Below are positions 55,168-63,741 of a stretch of DNA of 64,000 nt, in pieces (within the stretch, counting starts at the first letter, position 1; every line of letters starts with the position of its first letter). The notes beneath the pieces were generated by a model. The model saw only the letters and a program-made list of their open reading frames with translations. It searched no databases and had not been told where the DNA came from. The stretch is taken from the NCBI RefSeq assembly GCF_900129005.1, contig NZ_FQUN01000007.1, positions 119,132 through 183,131 of the forward strand, in the 5' to 3' direction. Made by a program: the position numbers and the translations under genes. This stretch comes from Leeuwenhoekiella marinoflava DSM 3653 (GTDB lineage: Bacteria > Bacteroidota > Bacteroidia > Flavobacteriales > Flavobacteriaceae).

Positions 55168-57432
55168 ATGAAAAAGATTTTGAAAATAGCCCGATTAGAG
55201 TTAAGCATTATGTTTTATTCTCCTATCGCGTGGTTAGTATTAATATTATTTATTATTCAATCTGGAGTCATATATGCGGAAATGCTTTATGATCAGGAAA
55301 CACGACAACAATTAGGTAGGGCTTTACCAGTAATGACCAAGGCTCTATTTGCTGGAGAAGATGGTGTTTTGGCAAAAATACAAGGCACTCTTTATCTTTA
55401 CATCCCTATTTTGACTATGGGGCTGATGAGTAGAGAAACTAGTAGTGGTTCTATAAAATTACTATATTCTTCACCCGTAACAGTAGTGCAGATAGCTTTG
55501 GGTAAATATCTTTCTATGGTTGGATATGCCTTTCTACTTTGTTTGGTTCTTGCAACATTTATTATAACGGCTTACTATTCGATAACTGGTTTGGATATAG
55601 TTTTTGTTCTGGGAGGTATCTTAGGGGTATTCCTATTAATCTGTGCATATTCCGCAATTGGATTATTTATGTCAAGTCTTACGAATTATCAGGTAGTCGC
55701 TGCCGTAAGTACTTTGGCCGTGCTGGCGGTTCTCAATTTTATTGGAGGTGTTGGTCAGCAGTATGATTTTGTTAGGGATCTAACTTATTGGTTTGCTATT
55801 TCTGGTAGGTCTGAGAATATGGTAAATGGTCTTATTATTAGTAAGGATATTATCTATTTTATTTTGGTAATTCTAATGTTCATAAGCTTTACTATTTTAA
55901 AACTTAAGGATGAGAGAAATCTTAAAAAAGGTTTTGCAAAATGGAGCAGGTATGGTTTGCTTATTCTAGTTGTTACTATTGTGGGATATGTATCTTCACG
56001 ACCTGTTTTTACTTTTTACTTCGATTCAACGCGCTTTGATGATCGTACATTAACTGAAAGCTCTATTGAACTTATTGAGGAACTAGAAGAACCTATAACA
56101 ATTACAACATATGTCAATTTGGTGCATTATAGTGCTAAACAAGGAAGTCCTTTGAACAGGATAAATGATTTACATCATTTTGATCAATACCGCAGATTCA
56201 TTCCAGAGATGGAAATGCCCTATATTTCTTATTATGATACGCTTCCATACAAGACGGATACAACAAAGACTCTTTTGCAGAAAGCTAAAACAGCAGCTTC
56301 TGCTCATAAATTCAATTTCGATGAAGTTCTAAACCCTAAGCAAATTAGATCAAAAATTGATTTGCTTCCAGAACAAAATAGACTCGTAAGATTTATCTCT
56401 TATAAAGGAAAAACGACACCATTAAGGATGTTTGATGATTTATTAGTGTATCCAAATGAAAAAGAGATTTCAGTTGCGATTAAGAGGCTTTTATATGGGC
56501 CTTCTGTTATAGGTTTTGCAGAATCCAATGGAGAGAGGGATATTACAAGTGTTGAAAGCGCTGACTATAAAATTTTCACAAATGGGACAAATATTAGGGG
56601 TTCTATGGTGAATCAAGGGTTCAAGCCTAAGACGATTGATCTTGAATCTGTAGCTGCAATTCCAGAAGATATTGAAGCTCTAGTTGTTGCAGATCCAAGA
56701 GCTGCATATAATGAGAAAGAATTAGATATACTACAAAACTATATTGCATCAGGGAGAAATATGCTCTTGGCTATCGAACCAAATTCACCTTATTTAAATT
56801 CTATATTAGATACTTTAGGTTTAGGAGTTAAGCCTGGTGTTCTTTTAGAAGAAAGTGAGGATTATGAAGTAGATTTAATTCAGGCGCAGTACACAAAAGA
56901 AGTCAGTGATATCGGAATCCGATTTCGAGACAATTTTATTGTGAGTATGCCAACTGCTTCGGGATTGATCATAAAAGATTCTACTGCGGGTTATCAAATA
57001 AAAACACTACTTAAAAGTAATCCCAATAGGGTATGGAATGAAACAGAAGATTTTGATTTAGAAAAGGAACAAGTAACATTTAATCCAGAAAGAAACTCGA
57101 AAGTAGAGTTGCCATTAGCGATAGCCTTAACACGAAAGCAAAATGGCAATAATCAGAAAATAGTGATTCTCTCCGATGCTGACTTTATGAGTAACGCAGA
57201 GATGGCGCGTAATAATTTGAATACACGTAACTCTATTTTTACAATGGGCCTATTTAAATGGCTTAACGATGATAAATATCCTTTCTCAAGTTCAAGGCCA
57301 AGTGCTATAGATAAATCTATTAAAGTAAATCGTACAGGAATATTATGGATAAAGGGTGTTTATATGGGACTTTTTCCAGGATTTATTGTTGTGATTGCAC
57401 TTCTGTTATTAATTAAGCGTAAAAGAAATTAA
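55168..57432 (+). CDS. ABC-2 permease fused to GldG-like domain (second of pair)
   Basis: 754 residues, colinear with the protein at 51951 over its whole length: ABC-2 helices 1-250 with SGSIKLLYSSPVTVVQIALGKYL and YSAIGLFMSSLTNYQVVAAV, then GldG-like extracytoplasmic domain (LTESSIELIEELEEPITITTYVN; IEALVVADPRAAYNEKELDILQNYIASGRNML) and a C-terminal helix followed by IKRKRN. The clear but incomplete similarity of the two shows an old duplication with retention of both, as expected for a heterodimer. The M16 protease gene follows after 4 bp, so protease and transporter are co-expressed. Confidence 0.9.
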   Translation: MKKILKIARLELSIMFYSPIAWLVLILFIIQSGVIYAEMLYDQETRQQLGRALPVMTKALFAGEDGVLAKIQGTLYLYIPILTMGLMSRETSSGSIKLLYSSPVTVVQIALGKYLSMVGYAFLLCLVLATFIITAYYSITGLDIVFVLGGILGVFLLICAYSAIGLFMSSLTNYQVVAAVSTLAVLAVLNFIGGVGQQYDFVRDLTYWFAISGRSENMVNGLIISKDIIYFILVILMFISFTILKLKDERNLKKGFAKWSRYGLLILVVTIVGYVSSRPVFTFYFDSTRFDDRTLTESSIELIEELEEPITITTYVNLVHYSAKQGSPLNRINDLHHFDQYRRFIPEMEMPYISYYDTLPYKTDTTKTLLQKAKTAASAHKFNFDEVLNPKQIRSKIDLLPEQNRLVRFISYKGKTTPLRMFDDLLVYPNEKEISVAIKRLLYGPSVIGFAESNGERDITSVESADYKIFTNGTNIRGSMVNQGFKPKTIDLESVAAIPEDIEALVVADPRAAYNEKELDILQNYIASGRNMLLAIEPNSPYLNSILDTLGLGVKPGVLLEESEDYEVDLIQAQYTKEVSDIGIRFRDNFIVSMPTASGLIIKDSTAGYQIKTLLKSNPNRVWNETEDFDLEKEQVTFNPERNSKVELPLAIALTRKQNGNNQKIVILSDADFMSNAEMARNNLNTRNSIFTMGLFKWLNDDKYPFSSSRPSAIDKSIKVNRTGILWIKGVYMGLFPGFIVVIALLLLIKRKRN

Positions 57433-57436
57433 AAAA

Positions 57437-60259
57437 ATGAAAAATATTATCCTTAAGGCCTTATTTCTTATCTTGAGTTTGCCGAATGTTTTAGAGGCTC
57501 AAGAAACTAATAATGAGAAAACTTTGCCGTTGGATCAGGAGGTTCTAATAGATAGTCTTGATAATGGTCTAACATACTACATTAAAGAAAATGATGAGCC
57601 AAATAATAGAGCTTATTTATACCTTGTCTTAAAAGCTGGATCTCTTCAGGAGACCGATGAACAATCAGGGCTAGCACATTTTACTGAGCATATGGCCTTT
57701 AATGGTACAGAACATTTTCCTAAAAATGAGCTTATTGATTATTTACAAAGTGCAGGTGTCCGTTTTGGAGCAGATCTCAATGCACATACCGGTTTTGATC
57801 AAACGGTTTATAAATTACCCTTACCAACTGATGATAATATATTATTAGAGTCCGGATTTAAGATTCTTTCGGATTGGTCAAACAAAATGTTATTAAATGA
57901 GGAAGATATAGAAAGTGAGCGCGGAATTATTATAGAAGAGGAGCGCCAACGTGGGAAGAATGTAAATGAACGTTTAAGTAAACAGCTATTACCGGTTCTT
58001 TTAGAAGATTCACGATTTCTAGAACGTATTCCTATTGGAAAAACAGAAAATATCAAAAATTTTAAAACGAGTCAATTAAGGGATTTTTATAACACTTGGT
58101 ATCAGCCTTACCTTCAGGCTGTAGTAGTGGTTGGTGATATAGAAACAGATCAGGCTGAATCTTATATTAAAAAGTACTTTGGAGAAATACGTTCTAAAAA
58201 CTTAAGGAATTACCCTAAGGATTATACTATTCCAAATAATCAGAATTCAAAGGTTAAAATAGTAACTGATCCAGAGTTTTCCTATAATGTTGTCTCAGTA
58301 GTATATAAACATCGTTCAAAACCATTAAAAACAGAGGCTGATTTTTTACAGGCGATAAAAAGGAGTGCTGTAAATGCTATGTTAGGAGCACGAATACGCG
58401 AAATTATACAAAAGGGGAATGCTCCATTTCTCAATGCTAGTATGAAATATGGAGGTTATCAAGGAGGAATTGGGGGGCTAGATGCATTTAATATACAAGT
58501 GGTTGCTAAGGATGCATCTACTACAAAGAAAGCAGTGAAAGCGGTAATGCAAGAGTTGGAGCGAGCAGAACGATATGGATTCAATGTTACAGAATGGCAA
58601 CGGGTGCGTGAAAATTTTTTAACCTCCATTAACAATACCTTCGCAGAAAAGGATAAAATTCCTTCTGAATCTTATGTAAACACCTATTTGAATCATTTTC
58701 TAAAGGATGAACCAATTTTAAGTATTGACTATACACATTCTTTCTACAATGAAAAATTAAATGAAATATCGGTTGAGGATTTAAATTCGATTATAAAGGA
58801 ATGGGTCTCTGACAAAAATCAGATTATTTTTTTACAAGCTTCATCATCAGATGCAAATATTTTACCTGATGAAGAAACTCTAAAAGAATGGGTTAATGGA
58901 GAGTTTGAAGAGTTAAACGCTTACACAGATGATGTAATTGAAGGGGCATTATTAGAACAGAAGCTTCCTCAAAGTTCTATCAGATCTGAAAAAACGTTAG
59001 ATGTTATAGGTGCAAAGGAAATTATCTTAGAAAATGGGTTAAAAGTTATCTTAAAACCCACAGATTTTAAAAATGATCAGATACTTTTTACTGGTTTTAG
59101 CGCAGGAGGAACCTCTTTAGCCAATTCTGAATATCTTCCTGCAGCAAAAATTGCAGATAATATTATTCCTGCTTCAGGAATATCTAAGTTCAATGCCACC
59201 CAGGTTCAAAAGATGCTTGCTGGTAAAACAATAAGTATCCGACCATTTATCAGTACATATTCCGAAGGTATAAGCGGTGCTTCCAATCAAGAGGACATTG
59301 AACAAACATTGGAACTCACTTATCTTTATTTGACACAGCCTAAATTTGATACTACGGTATTTGCAACCTTCAAGCAGAACTATGAAGTTTCACTTAAGGC
59401 GAAAACAATAAACCCCATCGCGGTATTTCAAGATACAGTGACAAAAGTAATGCAAGGGGAGAGTTCTTGGGTTAAACCGTTAACTGCAAAAGAATTAGAT
59501 GAAGCGGACCCTCAACAAGCTTTATCCTTTTTCAAGGACCGATTTGATGATGCGGGAGACTTTACCTTTGTTTTTGTAGGTAATTTTGATATTGAAAAAA
59601 TAACACCGTTAATTCAAAAGTATTTAGGAGCTCTTCCTGATTCAGGAATTAAAGAATCATACAAGGATGTAGGGATTGCTGCTTTACAAGGTGAGGTTGA
59701 GAAAAAGCTATACAAAGGATTGGAGGATAAGGCAACTGTAGTTTTAATCTATCATGATTTATTTAAGTATTCAGATTTGAATACCAAGGCCCTTCAAGCC
59801 ACTAAGATAATTTTAGAGGATAAAATTTTAAAAAGGCTAAGAGAGAAAGAGGCTGGAGTTTATAGCCCTTCTATAGGATTAAGCCTTAGTAGAATTCCTA
59901 AACCTTATTATTCTCTTTCGATTTCTTTTAGCTGTGCTTCCTCAAGAGCAGAAAGCTTAATTGCAGCAGCAAAAGAGGAAATAGGAAAAATTATCAAATC
60001 GGGTGTGAGTTTAGAAGACCTAAATAAATTTAAGGCACAAGAACTAAGGCAACATGAACTAAACCTTAGGAATAATAATTTTTGGCTTAGTTATATTAAA
60101 AATAGTTATGATTATGATCTTGATTTAAATAGGTTGAAACAATATAAAAAACAGTTGGATTCATTGACTACTATTAAGGCTAGTAAAAAACTAAAAGAAT
60201 ATTTGACTACAAAGAATCAAGCGACTTTAATCTTATACCCTGAAAATTTGGATGAATAA
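57437..60259 (+). CDS. Secreted M16 zinc metallopeptidase (PqqL/pitrilysin-like)
   Basis: 940 residues with a signal peptide (about 1-21, LFLILSLPNVLEA), so it acts in the periplasm or on the outer membrane. First M16 domain with zinc motif HFTEH (81-85) and the downstream ligand region ERGIIIEEER (161-170): catalytically complete. M16_C domain about 225-410. The second half repeats the fold (AKEIILENGLKVILK near 528, then a second M16_C) without a zinc motif, as usual for the inactive half. Family members cut unfolded or small polypeptides inside a closed chamber. It ends the locus of a TonB receptor and an ABC system, as in FusC/PqqL loci of Proteobacteria. Confidence 0.93.
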   Translation: MKNIILKALFLILSLPNVLEAQETNNEKTLPLDQEVLIDSLDNGLTYYIKENDEPNNRAYLYLVLKAGSLQETDEQSGLAHFTEHMAFNGTEHFPKNELIDYLQSAGVRFGADLNAHTGFDQTVYKLPLPTDDNILLESGFKILSDWSNKMLLNEEDIESERGIIIEEERQRGKNVNERLSKQLLPVLLEDSRFLERIPIGKTENIKNFKTSQLRDFYNTWYQPYLQAVVVVGDIETDQAESYIKKYFGEIRSKNLRNYPKDYTIPNNQNSKVKIVTDPEFSYNVVSVVYKHRSKPLKTEADFLQAIKRSAVNAMLGARIREIIQKGNAPFLNASMKYGGYQGGIGGLDAFNIQVVAKDASTTKKAVKAVMQELERAERYGFNVTEWQRVRENFLTSINNTFAEKDKIPSESYVNTYLNHFLKDEPILSIDYTHSFYNEKLNEISVEDLNSIIKEWVSDKNQIIFLQASSSDANILPDEETLKEWVNGEFEELNAYTDDVIEGALLEQKLPQSSIRSEKTLDVIGAKEIILENGLKVILKPTDFKNDQILFTGFSAGGTSLANSEYLPAAKIADNIIPASGISKFNATQVQKMLAGKTISIRPFISTYSEGISGASNQEDIEQTLELTYLYLTQPKFDTTVFATFKQNYEVSLKAKTINPIAVFQDTVTKVMQGESSWVKPLTAKELDEADPQQALSFFKDRFDDAGDFTFVFVGNFDIEKITPLIQKYLGALPDSGIKESYKDVGIAALQGEVEKKLYKGLEDKATVVLIYHDLFKYSDLNTKALQATKIILEDKILKRLREKEAGVYSPSIGLSLSRIPKPYYSLSISFSCASSRAESLIAAAKEEIGKIIKSGVSLEDLNKFKAQELRQHELNLRNNNFWLSYIKNSYDYDLDLNRLKQYKKQLDSLTTIKASKKLKEYLTTKNQATLILYPENLDE

Positions 60260-60391
60260 TTGCCTATTGAAAATAGAAGAGTAAACAGTTTTTTGTAAGA
60301 TTCTTGAAATAGTTTATTAAACTTGAATCGAATGATATTCAGGCTCATTCATTCTTTATTTTAAAACTTCGAATTGTTGAACAAACGTAGA

Positions 60392-61444
60392 ATGGATCAA
60401 TATACTCGTAAGAAGTTTTATGAATTAGTTTGGTCTAAGCCCTTAACTAAGATAACAGAGGAGCTGGAGATTGACTACCATACAATAGTAGCGCTTTGTA
60501 AAAAACACGATATACCTCGACCTCCATCTAATTATTGGTTGAAATTAAAATTTGGCAAACAAGCAGCTCAACCAGAATTGCCTAACTCTGATGATGAACG
60601 TATTATTTGGGGAGCTATTAATGAAGAAAATGACTCTATTTCTTGGGTCAATTTAAGAGGAAAGGCTTTAGAAAAACACTTAAAAAAAGAAATAGAAGAG
60701 GACCAAAGTCTAGATTTAAATGTGTCTCAAAGACTCAGTAAACCTGATAGGTTGGTCGAAGACTATCTAAGAATAAAAGAACAGCGAGAAAAGGCACGTA
60801 AGAGAGGTCAATACTTAAGCAGTTATGACAATCCTACAATTTCTATTAACACCTCTAAAGAACAAGAGTCTCGTGCGCTGCGATTTGTAGACTGCTTGAT
60901 TAAAAATTTAAGATTGCGAGGACACCATTTCGAAATCCGGAACTACCAATATGAAATTTATATTTGCGGGGTGTCCTATCCGTTTAGTCTTCGTGAGGTT
61001 AATAAACGGGTTCCTAGAAGTGATGGATGGGGATCTGATTATATACCTACAGGAAAGCTTGCTTTAAAAATTGATAGATGGAGCGGTAAAGAATGGCAAG
61101 ATCAAAAGACTCTAACTCTAGAGAATAAAATTTCTGAAATCATTGCCAGGCTTGAATATTTAGCCAAGAACGAACGTGCAGAATCTATTTATCGTAATGT
61201 AAAACACCGAAGAAATAAAATTGAATCAGAAAGGGCTGAAGCTTTAAAACGGAAAAGGATTGAAGATGATCAAAAATTTGAAAAGCTTTTACAATTAGCG
61301 GATCAATGGAAACGTGTTGAAAATCTGAAGGAATTTATACTGGTGCTTGAAAATAATCGATTAGTTGATAGTGATAAAGAGCAAGTAATCCAATGGGCAA
61401 AAAACAGAATTAAGAAACTTGACTTTATTGGTTCTATAGAATAG
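60392..61444 (+). CDS. Unrecognised protein with N-terminal HTH-like motif
   Basis: About 350 residues from ATG at 60392 (a TTG at 60374 is also in frame). The start YTRKKFYELVWSKPLTKITEELEIDYHTIVALCKKHDIPRPPSNYWLKLKFGK looks like a short helix-turn-helix followed by a conserved P-R-P-P-x-x-Y-W element found in an uncharacterised bacterial family. The middle (about 155-265) is mixed alpha/beta with RRSDGWGSDYIPTGKL-like content; the tail is strongly charged and coiled-coil-like (about 265-350). No enzyme motif seen. It lies alone between the import locus and mobile-element relics, so it may be accessory cargo. Confidence 0.75.
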   Translation: MDQYTRKKFYELVWSKPLTKITEELEIDYHTIVALCKKHDIPRPPSNYWLKLKFGKQAAQPELPNSDDERIIWGAINEENDSISWVNLRGKALEKHLKKEIEEDQSLDLNVSQRLSKPDRLVEDYLRIKEQREKARKRGQYLSSYDNPTISINTSKEQESRALRFVDCLIKNLRLRGHHFEIRNYQYEIYICGVSYPFSLREVNKRVPRSDGWGSDYIPTGKLALKIDRWSGKEWQDQKTLTLENKISEIIARLEYLAKNERAESIYRNVKHRRNKIESERAEALKRKRIEDDQKFEKLLQLADQWKRVENLKEFILVLENNRLVDSDKEQVIQWAKNRIKKLDFIGSIE

Positions 61445-61495
61445 AATTTTAGATCCATAATTCTTCACCCCATTTCCCTCCATTCCGCAAAATAG

Positions 61496-61699
61496 CTTCA
61501 TTACGGTAAAAGCGGTTCATTCAAAAATCTTGAACCCAATCCCGGAAAAAGGGATTACGTTCGCTTGATTCAAGTGAACTATAAAATGATTGCTCAAAAA
61601 GAGGCTGAGTCAAACTCAAAAAACTACCAACACACTTTTTCAAACGCACCTTTCCTTTTCTTGAAAGAACTAAAATTTAGTTTGAGCCGCTTTGCATAA
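61496..61699 (+). pseudogene. 3' gene relic before the dispersed repeat
   Basis: An open frame without a start codon, entered from a TAG at 61493 and ending in TAA at 61697: LHYGKSGSFKNLEPNPGKRD, YVRLIQVNYKMIAQKEAE, then LKELKFSLSRFA. Residue content is protein-like and in one frame for about 67 codons. The family is not recognised. Its last codons form the start of the 86-bp repeat also found at 41555, so the same gene end once stood there too. Confidence 0.45.
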
Positions 61700-61776
61700 T
61701 CAGGCTCCGCTGTCGCTCTTTTTATAAAAGCTTTCCTCAATACTAAATTTTAAATCGAGGTAATCGAAAAGGAAAC
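61691..61776. repeat. 86-bp dispersed repeat, copy 2
   Basis: Gap-free match to 41555-41640 (13 mismatches counted by eye). It begins in the stop region of the gene relic at 61496 and ends AATCGAAAAGGAAAC, after which this copy diverges and lacks the XRE sequence. Confidence 0.7.
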
Positions 61777-62215
61777 GCGATGGCGCTATGGAAAGTAAAT
61801 GGATGCTTAGAAGCAACTATTTTTCGTTTGAATGGATATTGAAATCTAAATAATATGGAGCAACTATTTTCTATCAAACTTCAAGAAAAACGCTCCAGAT
61901 ATACCAAGTAAATGGTTTTTATCTTCCATAAAATTTGAAAGCATTTGATATCAAAATTAATGCGGATTTTAATTGATAACTTAGGGTGTAAAAGTTATCA
62001 TTTTGAGTAGCGAAGCGGATAAAAATGAGAAGCAAGAGGATAACCCGCTGCGCGAGGTTATACAGCTTATTTATATTTGTAAACAACTGTTTTTAAGTAA
62101 GTTATTTTATTTTATAAAGTATTGAAAACAACTGCTTTGTAGTAATTTTCCGTGAAACGCTTCAAAACCCTTATAAACAGGGCGATTGATTATCCTAATC
62201 TTTAAAAACCTAGTG
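61777..62215. other. Non-coding leader ahead of mobilization gene
   Basis: No believable gene. The part from about 61980 to 62100 holds GATAACTT...AAGTTATC (61974-62000) and the GC-richer hairpin at 62040, then AT-rich DNA. This is the expected place for an origin of transfer and promoter of the mobilization gene. Confidence 0.45.
62040..62061. other. Inverted repeat, candidate oriT-type hairpin
   Basis: ATAACC-CGC-TGC-GCG-A-GGTTAT: nine pairs with a three-base loop and one bulged A, in otherwise AT-rich DNA 155 bp upstream of a BfmA-type mobilization gene. Origins of transfer of Bacteroidota mobilizable elements lie next to such genes and contain hairpins, but no nic site is recognised. Confidence 0.4.
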
Positions 62216-62542
62216 ATGAGTAAACGATTTTCCCGAATAAATTTTCACACCGAAACAGTGGAGCGCTTTAAAAAGTATGCCATAGCAAATGATGCCAATT
62301 ATACTGAAACCTTAGAGGCTCTTTTAGACTTTTTTGAGCAGAACTCCATCAGTCCGTTTGAGCCCTTTGATGATTCTAAACAGCGATTGGAAAGATTAAT
62401 CAATAAACGGATGGATGGGGTAGAAGCTATATTACGAAGAATTGAAACCCAACAAACCAAACCGACCAAAGTGCTATTGGATCGGCTTTTTAACTACAAG
62501 GAAGAGGAGCAACCAAAGTTTGTTGAGCGGAAATTAACATGA
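62216..62542 (+). CDS. BfmA/BtgA-family mobilization accessory protein
   Basis: 108 residues from ATG at 62216 (MSKRFSRINFHTETVERFKK); a TTG at 62186 in the same frame is less likely. The N-terminal part resembles a ribbon-helix-helix DNA-binding unit (INFHTETVERFKKYAIANDANYTETLEALLDFF), followed by a helical tail (RLINKRMDGVEAILRRIETQQ). This is the pattern of BfmA/BtgA proteins, which bind the origin of transfer and help the relaxase of mobilizable elements. No relaxase follows: the next frame, overlapping by ATGA, stops after 25 codons. So this is part of an incomplete element. Confidence 0.75.
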   Translation: MSKRFSRINFHTETVERFKKYAIANDANYTETLEALLDFFEQNSISPFEPFDDSKQRLERLINKRMDGVEAILRRIETQQTKPTKVLLDRLFNYKEEEQPKFVERKLT

Positions 62543-62616
62543 AAGCAAGAAAAGAGTTTATAAACATTACTTCTTTATGTAAGCATCCCTTTAAACCGAA
62601 CTGTTTTGAAGTGTAA
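62539..62616 (+). pseudogene. Truncated follower of the mobilization gene
   Basis: ATG at 62539 overlaps the previous stop (ATGA) and opens MKARKEFINITSLCKHPFKP-NCFEV before a TAA at 62614. The tight overlap and protein-like start suggest the first codons of a mobilization-operon gene that has been cut off. Confidence 0.4.
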
Positions 62617-62666
62617 TAATTCTTAATTTTAAACAGTATGAGATGAACTGCCGTTAGCTACAATTA

Positions 62667-63230
62667 TTAAAGACAAGCGTGCAAATAATTTGCTGTATCC
62701 TTTAAACCGAGATCTCTTAGCCTATCTAAAATTTCAAATTCATCTAAATCCGGATTTGTCCTATTCATAACAAGCTTCCTGAAAGCTTCCACTGCTTTTT
62801 CGGGATTTAAATCAATTATATCAGTTAAGAAATCATCACTAGATTTAGCGCTTAATCCAAATGAAGCCAAATACTCTTTAGGAAAATCTTTTAAATTTTC
62901 AGTCACAATAATATTCGCATTTGTTTTAATAGCGGCAGCTAAAACGTGTCGATCTTTTTCATCAGGTAATTCTAAACTTTTTATAAGTTGCTCATAGTTA
63001 TTAACCATAGCATCAGGGAATGCCCTGTTAGCAACATGGATTCGTTTTAGTCTTTCCTCTTTTGGTATACCTTTCCTTTCCATTACACTATCCCATTCGT
63101 CAAAAATATGCTGACTCCATTTGGGAGTAAATAATTCATAAAAAGCAAACCAGAACATTACATCTCTAACTAGTAGCGGATAAATTACATTGGTGTCTAG
63201 CACACAAATAAAGCGAACACTATGAATCAT
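62667..63230 (-). CDS. PIN-domain toxin of type II toxin-antitoxin pair
   Basis: 187 residues. PIN-fold nuclease signs: Asp12 in VLDTNVIYP, a middle acidic residue in FDEWDSVME near 43-50, and KDRHVLAAAIKTNANIIVTENLKDFP (about 92-117) with the third and fourth acidic positions. The C-terminal part (about 120-187) is helical. This matches the PIN_3/VapC-like group that is coupled to HTH antitoxins; the enzyme would cut RNA. The start lies inside the antitoxin gene (11-bp overlap), the order antitoxin-toxin is normal. Confidence 0.88.
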   Translation of the reverse strand: MIHSVRFICVLDTNVIYPLLVRDVMFWFAFYELFTPKWSQHIFDEWDSVMERKGIPKEERLKRIHVANRAFPDAMVNNYEQLIKSLELPDEKDRHVLAAAIKTNANIIVTENLKDFPKEYLASFGLSAKSSDDFLTDIIDLNPEKAVEAFRKLVMNRTNPDLDEFEILDRLRDLGLKDTANYLHACL

Positions 63231-63675
63231 ATAGTCCGGATTCTTCGTCTGACTTCATCATTTGAATAATTAAAGCTTCCTGCTCTCTCTTCATTTGATC
63301 CTTATAAGTAGCAACATCCTCAAACTTTACCCTTCGATGTTTACCAATTTTTGTAAATGGAATTTTACCCTCCTGTAATAATTTTACTAAATGAGGTCTG
63401 GAACAGCCTAAAAATTCTGCTGCAGCCTGAGTCGTCATTTCTGCAGCTATTGGAACTATAGAAATTGGTTTTCCATCACCCATAGCTTTTAGGATTTTAG
63501 CCAACAATTTCAGGGCTTTTAGGGGAACTCTAATTTTTTCTCTAGTTTCTTCAATTTCAATTTCAGGAGATTTATCCTTAATATCTTTCAATACTGCCTC
63601 TAGCGCATTATACGATTCAAATGCTGTAGATTGTTCCTCCTTAGAGGGTCTCTTTATATTTTTTAATTCTTCCAT
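63220..63675 (-). CDS. HTH (excisionase-type) antitoxin
   Basis: About 151 residues from ATG at 63675 (MEELKNIKRPSKEEQ). A longer frame from GTG at 63699 is rejected because that codon overlaps the promoter-like TAATTTTG at 63706-63699. Central/C-terminal MerR-excisionase type helix-turn-helix (about 80-130: EMTTQAAAEFLGCSRPHLVKLLQEGKIPFTKIGKHRRVKFEDV), then a charged tail (QMKREQEALIIQMMKSDEESG) that probably binds the PIN toxin. Expected to neutralise the toxin and to repress its own promoter via the 9-bp repeats at 63706. Confidence 0.87.
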   Translation of the reverse strand: MEELKNIKRPSKEEQSTAFESYNALEAVLKDIKDKSPEIEIEETREKIRVPLKALKLLAKILKAMGDGKPISIVPIAAEMTTQAAAEFLGCSRPHLVKLLQEGKIPFTKIGKHRRVKFEDVATYKDQMKREQEALIIQMMKSDEESGLYDS

Positions 63676-63698
63676 TGTTCTAGTTAATTGATCTGACA

Positions 63699-63741
63699 CA
63701 AAATTAAACGAAATAAACGAAATAGTCGAAATAAAAGAAAA
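63699..63741 (-). promoter_or_regulatory. Promoter and tandem 9-bp operator of the TA operon
   Basis: AAACGAAAT occurs at 63706-63714 and 63715-63723, then AGTCGAAAT at 63724-63732 and AAAAGAAAA at 63733-63741. Two perfect, one two-mismatch and one weak copy follow without spacing. The minus-strand -7 element TAATTTTG (63706-63699) abuts them, 24 bp before the antitoxin ATG. This is a typical position for autoregulation; no good -33 TTG is present. Confidence 0.6.

Noticed and set aside
61600-61690. Insertion-sequence ends (AGTCAAACT ... AGTTTGA)
   Set aside because: The arms lie inside one continuous relic reading frame and no transposase or target duplication is found.
63676-63699. GTG start for the antitoxin
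   Set aside because: The codon coincides with the -7 promoter element, so it would not be in the transcript.
63706-63741. CRISPR-like repeat array
   Set aside because: Units of 9 bp without spacers, directly at a promoter; an operator is the simpler reading. No CRISPR array or cas gene occurs in the window.
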